The notes beneath the pieces are model-generated. The model was not told where the DNA came from. It saw only the letters and a program-made list of their open reading frames with translations, and did not search any database. From positions 22,956,084 through 23,020,083 of the forward strand of contig OZ020269.1 of the NCBI GenBank assembly GCA_963971225.1: a DNA stretch of 64,000 nucleotides. Direction: 5' to 3'. This document shows, one piece after another, positions 9,411-20,510 of this stretch. Within the stretch, counting starts at the first letter, position 1. Each line of letters opens with the position of its first letter. The stretch is from Melieria omissa (lineage: Eukaryota; Arthropoda; Insecta; Diptera; Ulidiidae). A program made the position numbers and the translations under genes.

Positions 9411-11103
9411 ATTACGTAAATATACATTAAAACTATTTGGACGATTAGTTTAAAAAAATTTATTTGGCTATCATAAAAAAGAAATACAAAGAGGAAAAGC
9501 GAGAAAGACACACAAAAAAAACACAACATTTCTTCCGGCGCCTTTGGTTTTAGCCTCCAGGGTTCTTTTGTTGAATTATCCATATCCATGCTTCGGAAAA
9601 GATCTATGTAGAACAATCATGAAATAATAATTCAATTTAATGTTATTTTTTAGTCAAGTAAATATTTTATTACCTTCAAAACGTTCCACAAAAATAAATT
9701 CGTCAGCGGACGCTTGCCTGACGTACCAGTTGAAGTCTTCGCGTGAACTACGACATTTTGGGCATAAAATCAAGTGGCACGCCACGTTTATATCGTTATC
9801 TCACTCTTTCATACAGAGAATATGGAAGGTACTAATGCAAATATATTCTTTCATTCCCACTTACTGGAAAAAATCCCAAAATGTGAAATGCAGATTTGAA
9901 TGTGTTAGTGAGATTTGGGACATTTTTATGCATGTGTTAGTTTTTAGACAAATTTTGAACTTTTTTCTGGAGTTTCGGTTAGGCATTCCTTGTAGGGAAA
10001 CAACAAAGCACATTTGTATGCAGTTAATGTTGCCATGGTAAATCATTACCAATTGTTGCTCTAGTTTTTGTATAATTCTTGCCACAGCTGCCGCTGCTGT
10101 ACTGTTGCTGCAATGTTGCTCCGTTTGTTGTAGTTGTTGCTGTTGTCACTTGGGTCAATTCTGTTGTTGTTGTAGTAATTGTTGGGATTTCCAACACTCC
10201 ACTGAATGCACTTTTGATGCTCGACTCACACTAATGTTGCTCAGGCTTCTGTATTTTATTGTTGCATATGTGTGTGTGTTTGTATGAGTTTGCGTGTCAC
10301 TACGATTGTGTATGTGTGTCAATGTGTTTATGGTTTCAGAAAAATTTGGGTTTTTTGTCTTTTTTGTAGACCATTGGGGCATTGGGCAACCGCGAAGCGT
10401 GTGGGCTGCCGGGCGCTCAGTTTGCTTGTAATAATTTCAATGAGCCAAAGTGAAAGAGGGAGACAGAACATGAGTGAGATGGCTTTATAAAGTTATTGTT
10501 GGCGCTGCTAATGTTAATGTTGCTGCTGTTTATTGAACTTAGCACAATAAGCTGTAGCCGCCGTTGACTTTGGGCTGATTACTTTGAAATGTTTTTTTTT
10601 TTAAACTATGGTTGCTAGTTTTTGCATTCAAAAGTAAGTAGAAGATTTTCAAGAAGGTAGAAAATGTATCAAACAATAATACTATGGCTAAAGTTAAAAT
10701 TCAACCAAAATAACTAATATGAAAGTTAAAATGAATGAACCTCGTAAGGATTGATTTAGTTAATCTTGAAAAGATAAATCAATTCAAAACCGGATCTCAT
10801 TAAAATTTAGCATGCTAGAATATCTTTAGAATATTGTCCAAGAATTTAGAAACCAGTGCACATGGTTTGATGTCCAGCAACCATACAAAATTTACACAAC
10901 CCTGTCGAATCATTAAACTAATCAAGTAAACTAGTAATAACAAAAATCTAATATAGATTAAAAAAAATCCAAAAATCCAATTCTAAAATCCAAGAACTTT
11001 ATAAAGTGTGGCAAGAACTTGCACCATAGCAAAGCCACTCCGATTCAGCTTCAGTTCCAATGGAACACTTAACACGATATACCAAGTAGAGTTGTAGTGA
11101 TCC
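9411..11103. other. Non-coding DNA
   Basis: No supported gene. The 133-codon frame at 9640-10041 lacks recognisable motifs and has ordinary AT-rich composition. A (TGT/TTG)n tract lies at 10095-10180 and a TG microsatellite around 10265-10330. Confidence 0.5.
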
Positions 11104-11149
11104 TAACACGAGACTTTTTACATTGTCCTTCACTTAATTCCATTAGATA

Positions 11150-12123
11150 TCCTGGCAAGGAAATTGGCTACCAATGCTGCCGTGAGGAGGTGAGCTTCCT
11201 TGCAATGGAGAGTTGGGCGAAATGGGCGCTCTACAATCCTGAATTTCTTCCTTCCTTTTATAAGGAATATCAAGTTTCAATCTCATCAAGAGTCGAATGG
11301 AAACTGGGTGACTCCTCTCTCTCCAGCGGCGATGTCCATATATAAACGAACGGATCGAAACTCCTTGGTCGAGTGGGTTATGGTATCTACTCCCAAGAAT
11401 TAAATCTAAGCCTAAAGTTCCGGCTGCCAGATTACTGCATTGTCTTCCAAACTGAAAGCACAACAACCTGCGCAGTCTCTGACTGGCTCAGCATAAACAT
11501 GATATCGGCAAAAGATATCGTGATACTATCGGACAGCCAATAGGTCTCTGGATGCGGTCATAATAACATCAAAGACTTTCCTCAGCTGCAGTAAATCTTT
11601 CAATACAACTGCCAAGCAGCTCGGGAGGTATTCCAGCGAAGTGTAAAGCGGACGAGCTCACTCGGCATGGTGCAACTGAGCAGTTATGACAACGCTTGTT
11701 GTCCCTTTCTTAAACTGCATGCTTTATACCCATACGAGCTCTATACATGACGCTAATTTAAGATGAGCTGAAAGGAACACAAGTTTTCTTAGACGCCAAA
11801 TTTGGCCAACCTTAAAACTTCGACCTTCTAAAGAACTCCTATCACTTAACAGAACTCAATTCAGAATCATGATCGGTGTTCTAACGCTTGACTGCTTAAT
11901 TGGCACCCACACAAAAAGATTGGGAATGTTTTCAACCGACTTTTGTCGCAGCTGCATGTACGAGGAAGAAGAAGAAATATACTTCGCCTACCTTTCCTGC
12001 TTTACTCAGAAGAAGGATGATCTTTTTATTCAACTTCTCCTTCGATAGTCTAAGGGATCTAGCAGAAAAGACTATTGATTGTCTACTAAACTTCGTAAGA
12101 AGCCCTAATTGGTTCAGTAAGTG
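11150..12123 (+). pseudogene. Decayed RNase H and C-terminal region of a LOA-type ORF2
   Basis: Fragments in shifting frames match the homologous proteins at 20627 and 33339: ATNAAVR, then GRNGRSTILNFF (family ..GHSxIL), then FRLPDYCIVFQTE (RNase H glutamate box). Next are VILSDS (third acidic box), ADELTRHGA, FRIMIGVLTLDCLIG (family GVITGHC.IG), CRSCMYEEEEE (CX2C knuckle) and NFVRSPNWF near the end. Several frameshifts and stops make it non-functional. The RNase H would have removed element RNA after first-strand synthesis. Confidence 0.7.
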
Positions 12124-12221
12124 AGAGGTTTTTAGTTGACCGCATGTGGAATCACAATGGCCCTTCATGGCCTAAGTGTGCTCCTCTTTGGGGCAGCCAC
12201 ACCTACCTAACTAGTAATAAT

Positions 12222-12355
12222 ATTACTAATTCTCGTCTGCTTCATGTGGATAGCGATAGAAGTAGAAGAGTGTTTCATCAACCCGAGCTAAGACTCGAAC
12301 CTAGGGCCTCTAGTATGAGAAGCCAGCGCACTGCCCAATGGACTATCGAGACAAC
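12222..12355 (-). mobile_element. tRNA-derived SINE (Met-tRNA-like head), minus strand
   Basis: On the minus strand an A-box-like TAGTCCATTGGGC (12333-12345) and B box GGTTCGAGTCT (12291-12301) are separated as in a tRNA, with CTTCTCATA in the anticodon-loop position, reminiscent of elongator Met-tRNA. The body down to about 12222, with CATGTGGA and TAGAAG-rich words, is shared with 60595-60690. RNA polymerase III would transcribe such a copy from its internal promoter. It is not a real tRNA gene, because the acceptor stem does not close. Confidence 0.6.
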
Positions 12356-12382
12356 AGCTACCTATATAACACGAGACTTTTT

Positions 12383-14780
12383 CTTCGGATGGCTAAATTT
12401 AGACGGTCTGAACTACTGCTAAAGTGGCTTCAGGAATGAGGAAATGGAAACCGCTTATCAACTACTCTATCGTTTTGCCTGGTTGTCCCTTTCTTTAATG
12501 ATCTGGCTGATCTTAAATCAGTCAATATCAGAGGCTTGCAAAAGCTAAGATGACAGCGAGAGAGAGAAAAAGTGAAATTAAAGAAGGTTGTGTTCTCTTT
12601 TTTGTCACTAACCGCATGCAAGAAAGTATGTATCCTACAACTTTTACTGGTACTTTAATGGTCTAAGTGTGTCTTTTCACGTCTCCATTCTCTCTGCCCT
12701 TAGAGTCACTTTAATCCTTTAAGAAATATTTCTGGGGGTATTTCAGCTTTGGGGTAGTTTGTTAATCATCCTCCGTACTTTAATGACCTTGGAACTCAAT
12801 GCAACCCATTTAAATTCACTTTGGATCTCAAAATTGTCGGTTTATAAAACCCACAATTCAAGCTTAGACTTTCCAGCCTCGTGTTCACATCTTCAAGTCT
12901 TCATGTCTAATAAAAAACGTCCACAGTTGCAGCTCCAATTCCACTCGACACTCGTTAAACATCCACGAAATGACATTGAACAAGCTAAAGATTTCATTTC
13001 TTTACAAATACAACGAGTGCTAAAATTCTCACCAGCAACATTTGAAATCTACGCCTCTTTCTTTCATGTTCCTGTGGCCAGTTTGGCATCGATGTGCAAA
13101 GTCGTCGTTTTTGCTGCATGCAGCGCCAACATGTTTCTCGAGCTAAACTACAAACGACGAAGCCAAGACAAACCAGTTCAACGCACATTTTAATTTCTGC
13201 TGTCAACAAAATTACTAGCAATTTCACTTTACCGTTAGATTAAAGTCAATTCAATTAAATTAAAGTTAAATTAAATGGCAGCGCACTTCACGACAACTTG
13301 AGCTCACTTCGGTTCATCGGAGGCCGCGGCGCGCGTACAAATTGCTAGAAAGTCGTGTGGAAAAGAATTAATTGTAGCAAACCGTAGAGGCGCTCAACAG
13401 TGGACAAAACAGAGTGCAGAGTGCAGAATAGTTGAGGAGAAAAGGCCAAGATCGCAGCTTGATTAGAATGGGGTGTGAGTGAGCCTTATCAGCGTTTTAA
13501 TTTTTTAGTAGAAATTTAAATGCCACAAAGACTACAAGAGCAACAATGGTGGTGTCGCTGTGCAAGTCAAGACAATTTAAATATAAGCAAAATTACAACA
13601 ACAACAACAAATGTCATTAATTGCAGACACAACAAATGCCACTATCAGCACCAGCTGCCGCAATCATTTCCGTCGCATCGATCAGTTACAAATTGCAATG
13701 CGATACCTGTGTGTGTGTGCACGCGCCTACGACAACAGCAACAGGAACAATAACAACAACAACAATAAACAATATTCAATGTGTACATACACGGAATTTA
13801 TTGCTTCCTGCTCTCTTTAAGCGCAAAATTACAATGCACGTGAATTTCTGAAACGCGCTCAACGGCTGCAACGTGCAACGTGCAACGAGCTGGCAGCGAC
13901 GGCGTGTGACGAGGCAGCCAGCTGAGCTGGGCCGAGGTGGACCGCATGCAACATGCAACATGCAGCAGCCGGCAATGGCAGTCAAGTTGCCAATTATGCC
14001 ATTTGACATAATTCATAACTGTGGACCAGAAGTGCACAACAACAACAATAACAACAATTAATAGCAACAACAACGTAGCGTAGTCATCTAGCACAACAGG
14101 AATAACCGCATTGACTGTGGCTACTGCAAAAATACACATACGTACATATATACATACATACATACATATGTATTTATAGTATGTGTTATATATATATTTA
14201 TTCATACCTACACACACCCAGCTGTTTCGATACGCAACTGTTCCAATTTGAACATAAATTTATGCCCATTACATACAGACGTGCACGCAGCAGCAGCAAC
14301 AACAACAACAAAAACATTAGCAACGCAGCCAACCAGCCGGACAGCTTCAAAAAGCCATCAATATAGCAAAAGTGGTGGACTATATGTTGCGGTACTTCAC
14401 GGCGTTCGACTGGATGTGTGGCAATCGTTGGATGTCAGCGCACTGGTACAAGTTTTGCTGCTTCTGAGCGACTATAAGGCTTGTTGTTGTTCTTGTGTTT
14501 ATACATAGTATAAATAGTGAAAATGCATTTTCTCATGGGAAAGAAATTCATCAACGTTTAGTTGGCGCATTGAATACGCTTGTCAGGCGATTAGAATTTT
14601 GTGGGAAATCATGTTTATTTATGAAAGGACTAGCAGAGTGCGGATGCTTTGCAAGCATTGAATTTTCTGCCTTCATTGAAGTAATTTGCTTCTAAAATTA
14701 ATAATGTTTCTTCACATTAACTTTTAACAAATTTACATGAGTTTGAACAAAAGCATGCGTTGAATTACACAACAGCATGT
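12383..14780. other. Non-coding DNA with CAA/GT microsatellites
   Basis: No supported gene. The 144-codon frame at 12759-13193 has no recognisable domain. 13290-13460 is GC-richer, with GGAGGCCGCGGCGCGCG, and could be regulatory. 13590-14100 and 14290-14320 carry AAC microsatellites, and 13870-13970 repeats GTGCAACGTGCAACG and CATGCAACATGCAAC words. A TA/CATA-type tract lies at 14140-14210. Confidence 0.45.
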
Positions 14781-15885
14781 CTGTTACATGTAGTTTTTAC
14801 ATGAATCTGAATCGTTTTTCTACGCTGTTTTCAAAACCATACTCCGTTTTTATGTAACAGCTCTAGTTTTTGCAACAAAATTTCGAATTTTCCTTGGCTT
14901 TTTTTTTCGTTTTCGAGTGTAATTTCTGAACCAATAATCCTATCGACATGTTTTATATATCGTTGCACTAACAACATTTCACGCCTTTTCTGACATTAAT
15001 CAATTTTATGCGTTCTAAATTGGCGTTGTAATAAGGTTTCAAAGTAGGAAAATATTGAATTTCAAGGCGTTTTTTCTGATGGCGAAATTTGTACAGATGT
15101 TTTATAAATCAAGTTACGAAGTATATAAATATCTTAAGAAGAAACATCAAGCAATACAACACAGCCAAATTATTTGGCGGAATACACATTCGCATCGAAA
15201 TAATAACAAAACTGTACCATAGCGATTTTCATCTCTTTTCATACTTTTTCCTTAAAAAATTAGGAGCCTCAAAATATGCTCTTTTATATGTTCCATTTAT
15301 AGTTTGGAATACAAGCAAAAAACAAAAACATTTTGAATTTGCTCGAAACAAAAAAAAATTAAAAACTTTGCATATTTTCAGGCCCCTAATTTTTTAAGGA
15401 AAAAGTATGAAAAGTGATGAAAATCGCGATGGTACATTTTTCCTGATATTTCGATGCGAATGTGTATTCCGCCAAATAATTTAGCTGTGTTATATTGCTT
15501 GATGTGTCGACTTTCATTATACACCTAACTCGTTAATTGTTTTACAAAAAATGTATATGTTTTTGACCATCAAAGAAAACGCCTTAAAATTCAATTTTTT
15601 CCAACTTTGAGGTCCAATTACCGCGGCATTTTAACACTTATAAAAATAAGTTGTATCAGAAAAGAAGCCGTGCGGTGTTGTTAATGCGATAAGGGGAAAA
15701 TCATGTCAATCGATTTTTTGGTTTAGAAACTATGATCGAAAATAAGGAAAAAGTAGAGGAAAAACTGAAAAAATGACAGGGTACCTATATCTCACAAACT
15801 AGAGCTGCTAGAAAAAATCGGAGGGTGGATTCAGAATCAGAACACCCAAATTAGTAAGAAACAGTAGAGAAACTCCATGCAACAG
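14781..15885. repeat. 1.1-kb long inverted repeat (hairpin-forming)
   Basis: The left arm (14781 to about 15291) is the reverse complement of the right arm (about 15352 to 15885), around a loop of roughly 60 bases. Matching landmarks from outside in: CTGTTACATG/CATGCAACAG; AATCTGAATC/GATTCAGAATC; CAGCTCTAGTTTTTG/CAAACTAGAGCTG; TATCGACATG/CATGTCAATCG; TTTGGCGGAATACACATTCG and its complement near 15457; and TTCATACTTTTTCCTTAAAA with its complement. By eye the inner 130 bp are about 90% identical and the outer parts clearly more diverged. No transposase frame lies inside and no target duplication was found. A transcript crossing it would fold into a long double-stranded stem. It may be a foldback transposon or a hairpin-RNA locus. 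Confidence 0.85.
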
Positions 15886-16324
15886 AAAAAAGTGTGTTTT
15901 TGTTGCGCTGTGTTATTAAATAATCAAGTTTCTCTTAAACCTCTGTTGGACCCGTCAAATTGTAATGGCAAATACTTGTCTAATTATTTCTCATTTGAAA
16001 AATTTCTATATTTGTCAATAAATCCATTTAATTATATTTCAAACAAAGCGTTAACACTGTCAGGTTTTTGACTATCGAAAAAGTATAAAAAACATGTCGA
16101 ATTATCTCTCATTGGGAGCCCTTTCACCGAGTTTGAAATCAATTGGCTTAGTCATTCATGCTTTTTCACAGTCTCTGCAAACCAACTTTTAACACAACGT
16201 TGGCCTTGTCAGGTTTTGATTTCACCATATTTGAAGTCAAAAAACCATTTGAATTAAGTGTCTAAATACAAAAATTTAACCCATTGTTGACCCTGTCAGG
16301 TTTTGATTTTCGAATTTTAATTTG

Positions 16325-16532
16325 AAATGATTTTTTTTTAATATCTATATTTTCTTTAGTATTTCAATCAACTTTACCTTTGGTGACTTTTGTTTTTTAT
16401 CATGAAGAATTTTATGTTCTTTTTAATTTTTTTTTGTAAAAAAATAGCCAAATCCGATATGTATTTTTCGAAATATTAGCGGAAATGATATCAAGTCTTT
16501 GTAGGTATGAAAAAATTGCCGTCTTTCTAGTG
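16325..16532 (-). mobile_element. piggyBac-like MITE relic inside the tandem array
   Basis: This segment matches the complement of 44637-44838 over about 200 bp, for example ATAGCCAAATCCGATATG and TTTGTAGGTATGAAAA. Its right edge, GTCTTTCTAGTG at 16521-16532, is the same terminus as CACTAGAAAGAC at 44637 and is followed by TTAA (16533-16536), the piggyBac target. The opposite terminus is not recognisable. Confidence 0.5.
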
Positions 16533-16909
16533 TTAAATCAAGTTTCTCCACACAAAATGTTAACCTATTACTGATCCCATCAGATTTTGATTTTCGAAAA
16601 ATTTAAAACACGTGTCGAATTGTTTCTCAATTGAAATGCTTTCACCATATTTGAAGTCAACAATCACTAACCATCTACACACAAAATATTAACCCCTCAA
16701 TAATGATCAATGATGATCATTGCTGCCCGTCAGATTTTGATTTTTCGAAAAATGTAAAACTCAATCCGAACTGTTTCTCAATTGAAATACTTTCACCATA
16801 TTTGAAATCAAGAAACCATTTAAATCAGATTTCTCCATACAAAATTTTAACCCATCTTTGACCCTGTAAGGTTCTGATTTTCGAAAAAATTTAAAACACA
16901 TGTAGAATT

Positions 16910-16953
16910 ACTTCTCATTTAAAAAGCTGATGAAAGCTTTTTAAATGAGAAGT
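16910..16953. repeat. Perfect 18-bp hairpin in the tandem array
   Basis: ACTTCTCATTTAAAAAGC (16910-16927) is followed by the 8-base spacer TGATGAAA and its exact reverse complement (16936-16953). Only one strand of this word occurs in the other array units, so the inverted copy is a local event. Confidence 0.85.
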
Positions 16954-17530
16954 AAAAAAACTTATTTGAAGTAAAAAAACTCATGAAATCAAGTTTCTTG
17001 GTACAAAATTTTAACCCATTGTTGAACCTGTTAGGTTTCTTGTTTGAAAAAATCTAAACTTCGTGTGGAATAATTTCTCATTTGTAATGCTTTCACCATA
17101 TTTGAAATCAAACAACCATTTTAAGCAAGTTTCTACAAATAAAAAGGTTTATAAGTATTTTTGAAAAAATTTTAATATCATGTCATTCTCATTTTCTTCA
17201 AATGCTTCTCATTTCAAATGCTTTCATCTTATTTGTTAGATTCACTCGTTAGGTTTTGATTTTGAAAGAAAAAAAAATAAAAACACGTGTCTAATTATTT
17301 TTTATCTCAATTAATTTCACCAATTTTGAAGTCAGTAGGACCATCGATTTAAGTTTATTCATAGTCTTACCGCATACGACCCATTTAACCCATTTTTGAC
17401 TTGAACAATTTTAAAATACGTGTCGTATTATCTTTGATTTTTAGTACGAAATCGATAGGTCCAATAAATCAAGTTTCTTCAAACAAATCTTTAACCCATG
17501 TTTTGGCCCTTTAGAATTTAAAAAAGAATC

Positions 17531-18265
17531 AATTTTCAAATTTCAATTTTCTAATTTCAAATTTCAAATTTTTAGTTTGAGTGTTATGTTTGTAGCTTCA
17601 GCGGTTTGGGCTGGTCCATGATGATTCAGTCAGTCAGTCAGATTACAAAAAGTGTTAAAAGATTCAATCAATGAAAATATTTCATTTTAAAGATCAAAAC
17701 AAAATTTTTTTTAATTGTTTAACATTTCTGTGGTCAAAAGCAATAATCGCCTAAGTCGAAAATTGCTATTTTGAGCAATTTCGTTTTAAAGGTTTTGACG
17801 CATATTTGATAAAAGTAGTAACGCGAATAGGTTTTTATTAACTTTTTTCAATTTAAAGTTACAAACTCCCCGATTTTACACAAACGTAGAGCACAGTCAA
17901 GGGAACATGGTGGCATCCATAACTCAATTTCTTCTTAAGTCGACCTAAGCGGTTATTGCTTTTGATCACAGATTTGTCTTTTTTTAACATTTGAATTTGT
18001 TCCTTTCTAGAAGCAAACAATTTTGTAATTTGCTTTTAAGAATCTAACTGAAATAAATCTAACTACATAAATTAAATTTTTTTTACAGTTTTTTCGTTGT
18101 TAGAAATCATGCTTGAACAATTTTTTATAATATGTTTTATAGAATTTTTAAAGTTTATGGTGTCTAAAAATTTTTGGGAACTCAACTATCAGAATTTTAA
18201 TTTAAAACTATACTTTTTCTGAAATGAATCAAAAAAACGTGTAAAACAAACTCCATTTCCAACTC
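17531..18265. repeat. Short inverted-repeat element (17729-17971) in AT-rich DNA
   Basis: CTGTGGTCAAAAGCAATAAT at 17729 and the complement of CGGTTATTGCTTTTGATCAC, ending near 17971, form 32-bp arms differing at four positions. TTAAGTCGACCTAAG words lie next to the arms and about 180 bp separates them. The look is that of a Tc1/mariner-like or other MITE (compare CAGTGGTCAAAAG-type ends), but no target duplication could be defined. The rest of the stretch is AT-rich and without gene signals. Confidence 0.5.
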
Positions 18266-19764
18266 TCAGCGCACAAACAGTTCAATAGAAAACCGAAATC
18301 CGCACAAATTCACAACAAATGTCACATGAAATTCGATGTCACCACCGTCTGAGCTTTGAGCTGCATTTACTTTCTCTCCACCAAGCAAATAAATTGCTTT
18401 GTTGTCTGCATGTGCGGTACTTTCGTTTTCCGGCAGAGCGCGTAATGTGAGCTCATAAAGTGAAAATTGTTTCGCATACGACACGCTGCGTACTTGAAGC
18501 CATCCAGCTGCCGAAACGACGTGTGCTACACAAATGCATAAAAATTAACGAACCTTGAGCCGAAAATTAACACAGCACGCAACATTCAGTGAGTTGAAAA
18601 TGCGTATGCAAATGTGGATTCTAATTGTTGTAATAATTTGAAAATTATATCGCGCGCCGATTTGATGTGCGATACGAGAACATGGTTTGTGGCTGGAAGA
18701 GGGCGACGACGCGACGCACGCACGCACGCAGCTAATGTGGCGAGCGTAAAAGTGAAAAGTCATTAAGGCAAAGCCGCAGCCGGTAACGAAAGTGTGCTGC
18801 AGAGCAGCAAGAAACAGGCAAGAAACAACCATAACGGGCAGAAGAAACGCAAAGAATACCGCAATGAAATGTGGAAAATTCCAAAAGAAATGAAAATGCA
18901 GAAAAAAAAACAAAAAAACAACGCAAAACACAAGTCGAGCAACAGCGACAGTACATACAACAAAAACAACAACAACAATGCATTAGACGCGCAGTGCAGT
19001 TCGAGTTACCAATACCGACGCGCAACTAATTCCATGGGTTGCACTTTAATGTTGATAACATGGCATTGCTGTTGTTTGTTGTTGTTGCTGTTTGTATTGC
19101 AGCAATAGCAATAAGTAGCATTGGCAACAATAACAACACCAACAACAATAATAATAACAGCTGCAACAGTGGCAATAAAGCAAGTTGCCAGCGCGGTTTT
19201 CACTGCCGCTACAACATTTGCTACCGCATTTGCTGTCGCGCTGATTGTTGCAACCAGTGTTGCTGCTGCTGCATGCTGTTGTTGCCATCGCAGCCAGTGT
19301 GTGAAAATGAGGTTATTGGTAACAAGGTCATTGTACCGTACACTATGGAAAAAACAGCGGCCAGCTCGCATAGAAGTTTTTCCGCGCTGCTGTTTTCCTC
19401 TTGTTGCACTCATGGCGGTGTGGTTTTGTTGCTGTTGTTGCTCCACATATTTATATCACATACAGTCAGTATTCGTGCACTTTCATTTGAATACAACAGC
19501 CACGGTTCAACGAGAATTTTTAACGAGCTGTGTATACAAATAAATGCAACAAATGGTTGAATATAAAATGTGAAAACAAATTCAGAAGGGAATGGTGCAT
19601 GTCTAATGGGCACAAGATTATTAGGGTATGAGCGTCTAGAACAACTTTTAGGAAAATATATTTTATGAAAAATTGTGAGGGTAGAAGCAGAGAGAAGAAT
19701 GAGATCTGGGTTGAACAAGGATCATCAGACTTTGGTGTCCTTCTGGTGATTTGTTTATTAGGAA
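18001..19764. other. GC-richer unique region with microsatellites
   Basis: 18260-18560 and 18640-18800 are less AT-rich, with a GCACGCAC-type tract near 18715-18730. 18955-19180 is rich in AAC/AAT repeats. Long overlapping open frames on both strands (18545-19560) consist of Cys/Leu/Phe or Asn/Thr-rich translations of CAA/TGT repeats and are not credible genes. It might hold regulatory DNA; nothing definite is seen. Confidence 0.4.
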
Positions 19765-19985
19765 AGAAGATATGAAAGTGAGTAAGCTTCAAAAGAGGCG
19801 CAAACAGATTCCCTATCCAGAAGGAAACGCTCACCCACTTTCTGTGTGCATGGATGGGCTAAGCAAGGAGCAGGCTACACTATCTCGGAACTCTCTTCTC
19901 GAGATACCTCAGAAACATTTCAACTATGAAGATCAGGAAGTTTCTACACTTCCTGGAATCCACAAAGTGGATTAAAAATATCATC
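19765..19985 (+). pseudogene. C-terminal fragment of a LOA-type ORF2
   Basis: In one + strand frame the sequence reads KETLTHFLCAW (the H-X-C half of the cysteine knuckle), then YLGTLFSRYLRNISTMKIR and FLHFLESTKWI, the usual end of LOA/R1 ORF2 proteins (compare ALQERRLRTLGSRFLTDL and FIKRSNWL at 20627). Stops lie between segments. Its 3' UTR runs straight into the 11-bp satellite, through words such as TCTAATCT and TCTTAGTGTAATTCTAG. Confidence 0.5.
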
Positions 19986-20077
19986 CAGATTCCCTACCAT
20001 GTTTGGTGGCGAGTCTAATCTAATTCAAGTCTTATTCCAGTCTAATCTTAGTGTAATTCTAGTGTAATTATATAATA

Positions 20078-20510
20078 AGTCTAGCCTAAGTCTAGTCTAA
20101 GTGTAGTCTAAGTCTAGTCTAAGTCTAGTCTAAGTCTAGTCTAAGTCTAGTCTAAGTCTAGTCTAAGTCTAGTCTAAGTCTAGTCTAAGTCTAGTCTAAG
20201 TCTAGTCTAAGTCTAGTCTAAGTCTAGTCTAAGTCTAGTCTAAGTCTAGTCTAAGTCTAGTCTAAGTCTAGTCTAAGTCTAGTCTAAGTCTAGTCTAAGT
20301 CTAGTCTAAGTCTAGTCTAAGTCTAGTCTAAGTCTAGTCTAAGTCTAGTCTAAGTCTAGTCTAAGTTTAGTCTAAGTCTAGTCTAAGTTTAGTCTAAGTC
20401 TAGTCTAAGTTTAGTCTAAGTCTAGTCTAAGTCTAGTCTAAGTCTAGTCTAAGTCTAGTCTAAGTCTAGTCTAAGTCTAGTCTAAGTCTAGTCTAAGTCT
20501 AGTCTAGGTT
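20078..20510. repeat. 11-bp satellite AAGTCTAGTCT, left block
   Basis: About 39 tandem copies of AAGTCTAGTCT, very homogeneous. Around 20360-20420 a variant AAGTTTAGTCT alternates with the standard unit, forming a 22-bp higher-order unit. The array is continued by the block at 22825-23236 and was split by a retrotransposon. To the left (19990-20078) it degenerates into TCTAATCT/TGTAATTCTAG words. Confidence 0.95.

Larger units (their letters stand above)
11120..12366 (+). mobile_element. LOA/R1-type non-LTR retrotransposon 3' fragment, decayed, with nested SINE
   Basis: A perfect 16-bp duplication TAACACGAGACTTTTT (11104-11119 and 12367-12382) brackets the insertion. The element is 5'-truncated and retains only the region after the reverse transcriptase: RNase H, cysteine-rich C-terminus and 3' UTR. 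The 3' tail CCACACCTACCTAACTA (about 12201-12217) resembles the CCTACC tails of the other copies here. A SINE (about 12222-12355) in the opposite orientation separates that tail from a second CTACCTA next to the right duplication, as expected if the SINE inserted into the tail and duplicated CTACCTA. Confidence 0.75.
15886..17530. repeat. Degenerate tandem array, about 140-165 bp unit
   Basis: Successive units carry the same ordered words: TTAACCCATTGTTGACCCTG, TCAGGTTTTGATTTTCGAAA, ACACGTGTCGAATT, TTTCTCAATTGAAAT, GCTTTCACCATATTTGAA and ATCAAGTTTCTCC. Clear starts of the TTTTGATTTTCGAAAA block occur near 16300, 16588, 16735, 16875 and 17035. Units differ by substitutions and indels, so the array is old. 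No coding content. Confidence 0.75.

Noticed and set aside
9640..10041. 133-codon frame as a gene
   Set aside because: No recognisable motif; overlapped by an opposite-strand frame of similar quality.
12291..12345. A real tRNA-Met gene on the minus strand
   Set aside because: A and B boxes are present, but the acceptor stem does not pair and the body continues as a SINE shared with 60511.
12759..13193. 144-codon frame as a gene
   Set aside because: No recognisable domain, ordinary composition, no promoter or splice evidence; expected by chance in this much sequence.
15089..15397. 102-codon frame as a gene
   Set aside because: Lies across the left arm and loop of the long inverted repeat; its sequence is explained by that structure.
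18545..19560. Several long overlapping frames on both strands
   Set aside because: Cys/Leu/Phe or Asn/Thr-rich translations of CAA/TGT microsatellites in GC-richer DNA.
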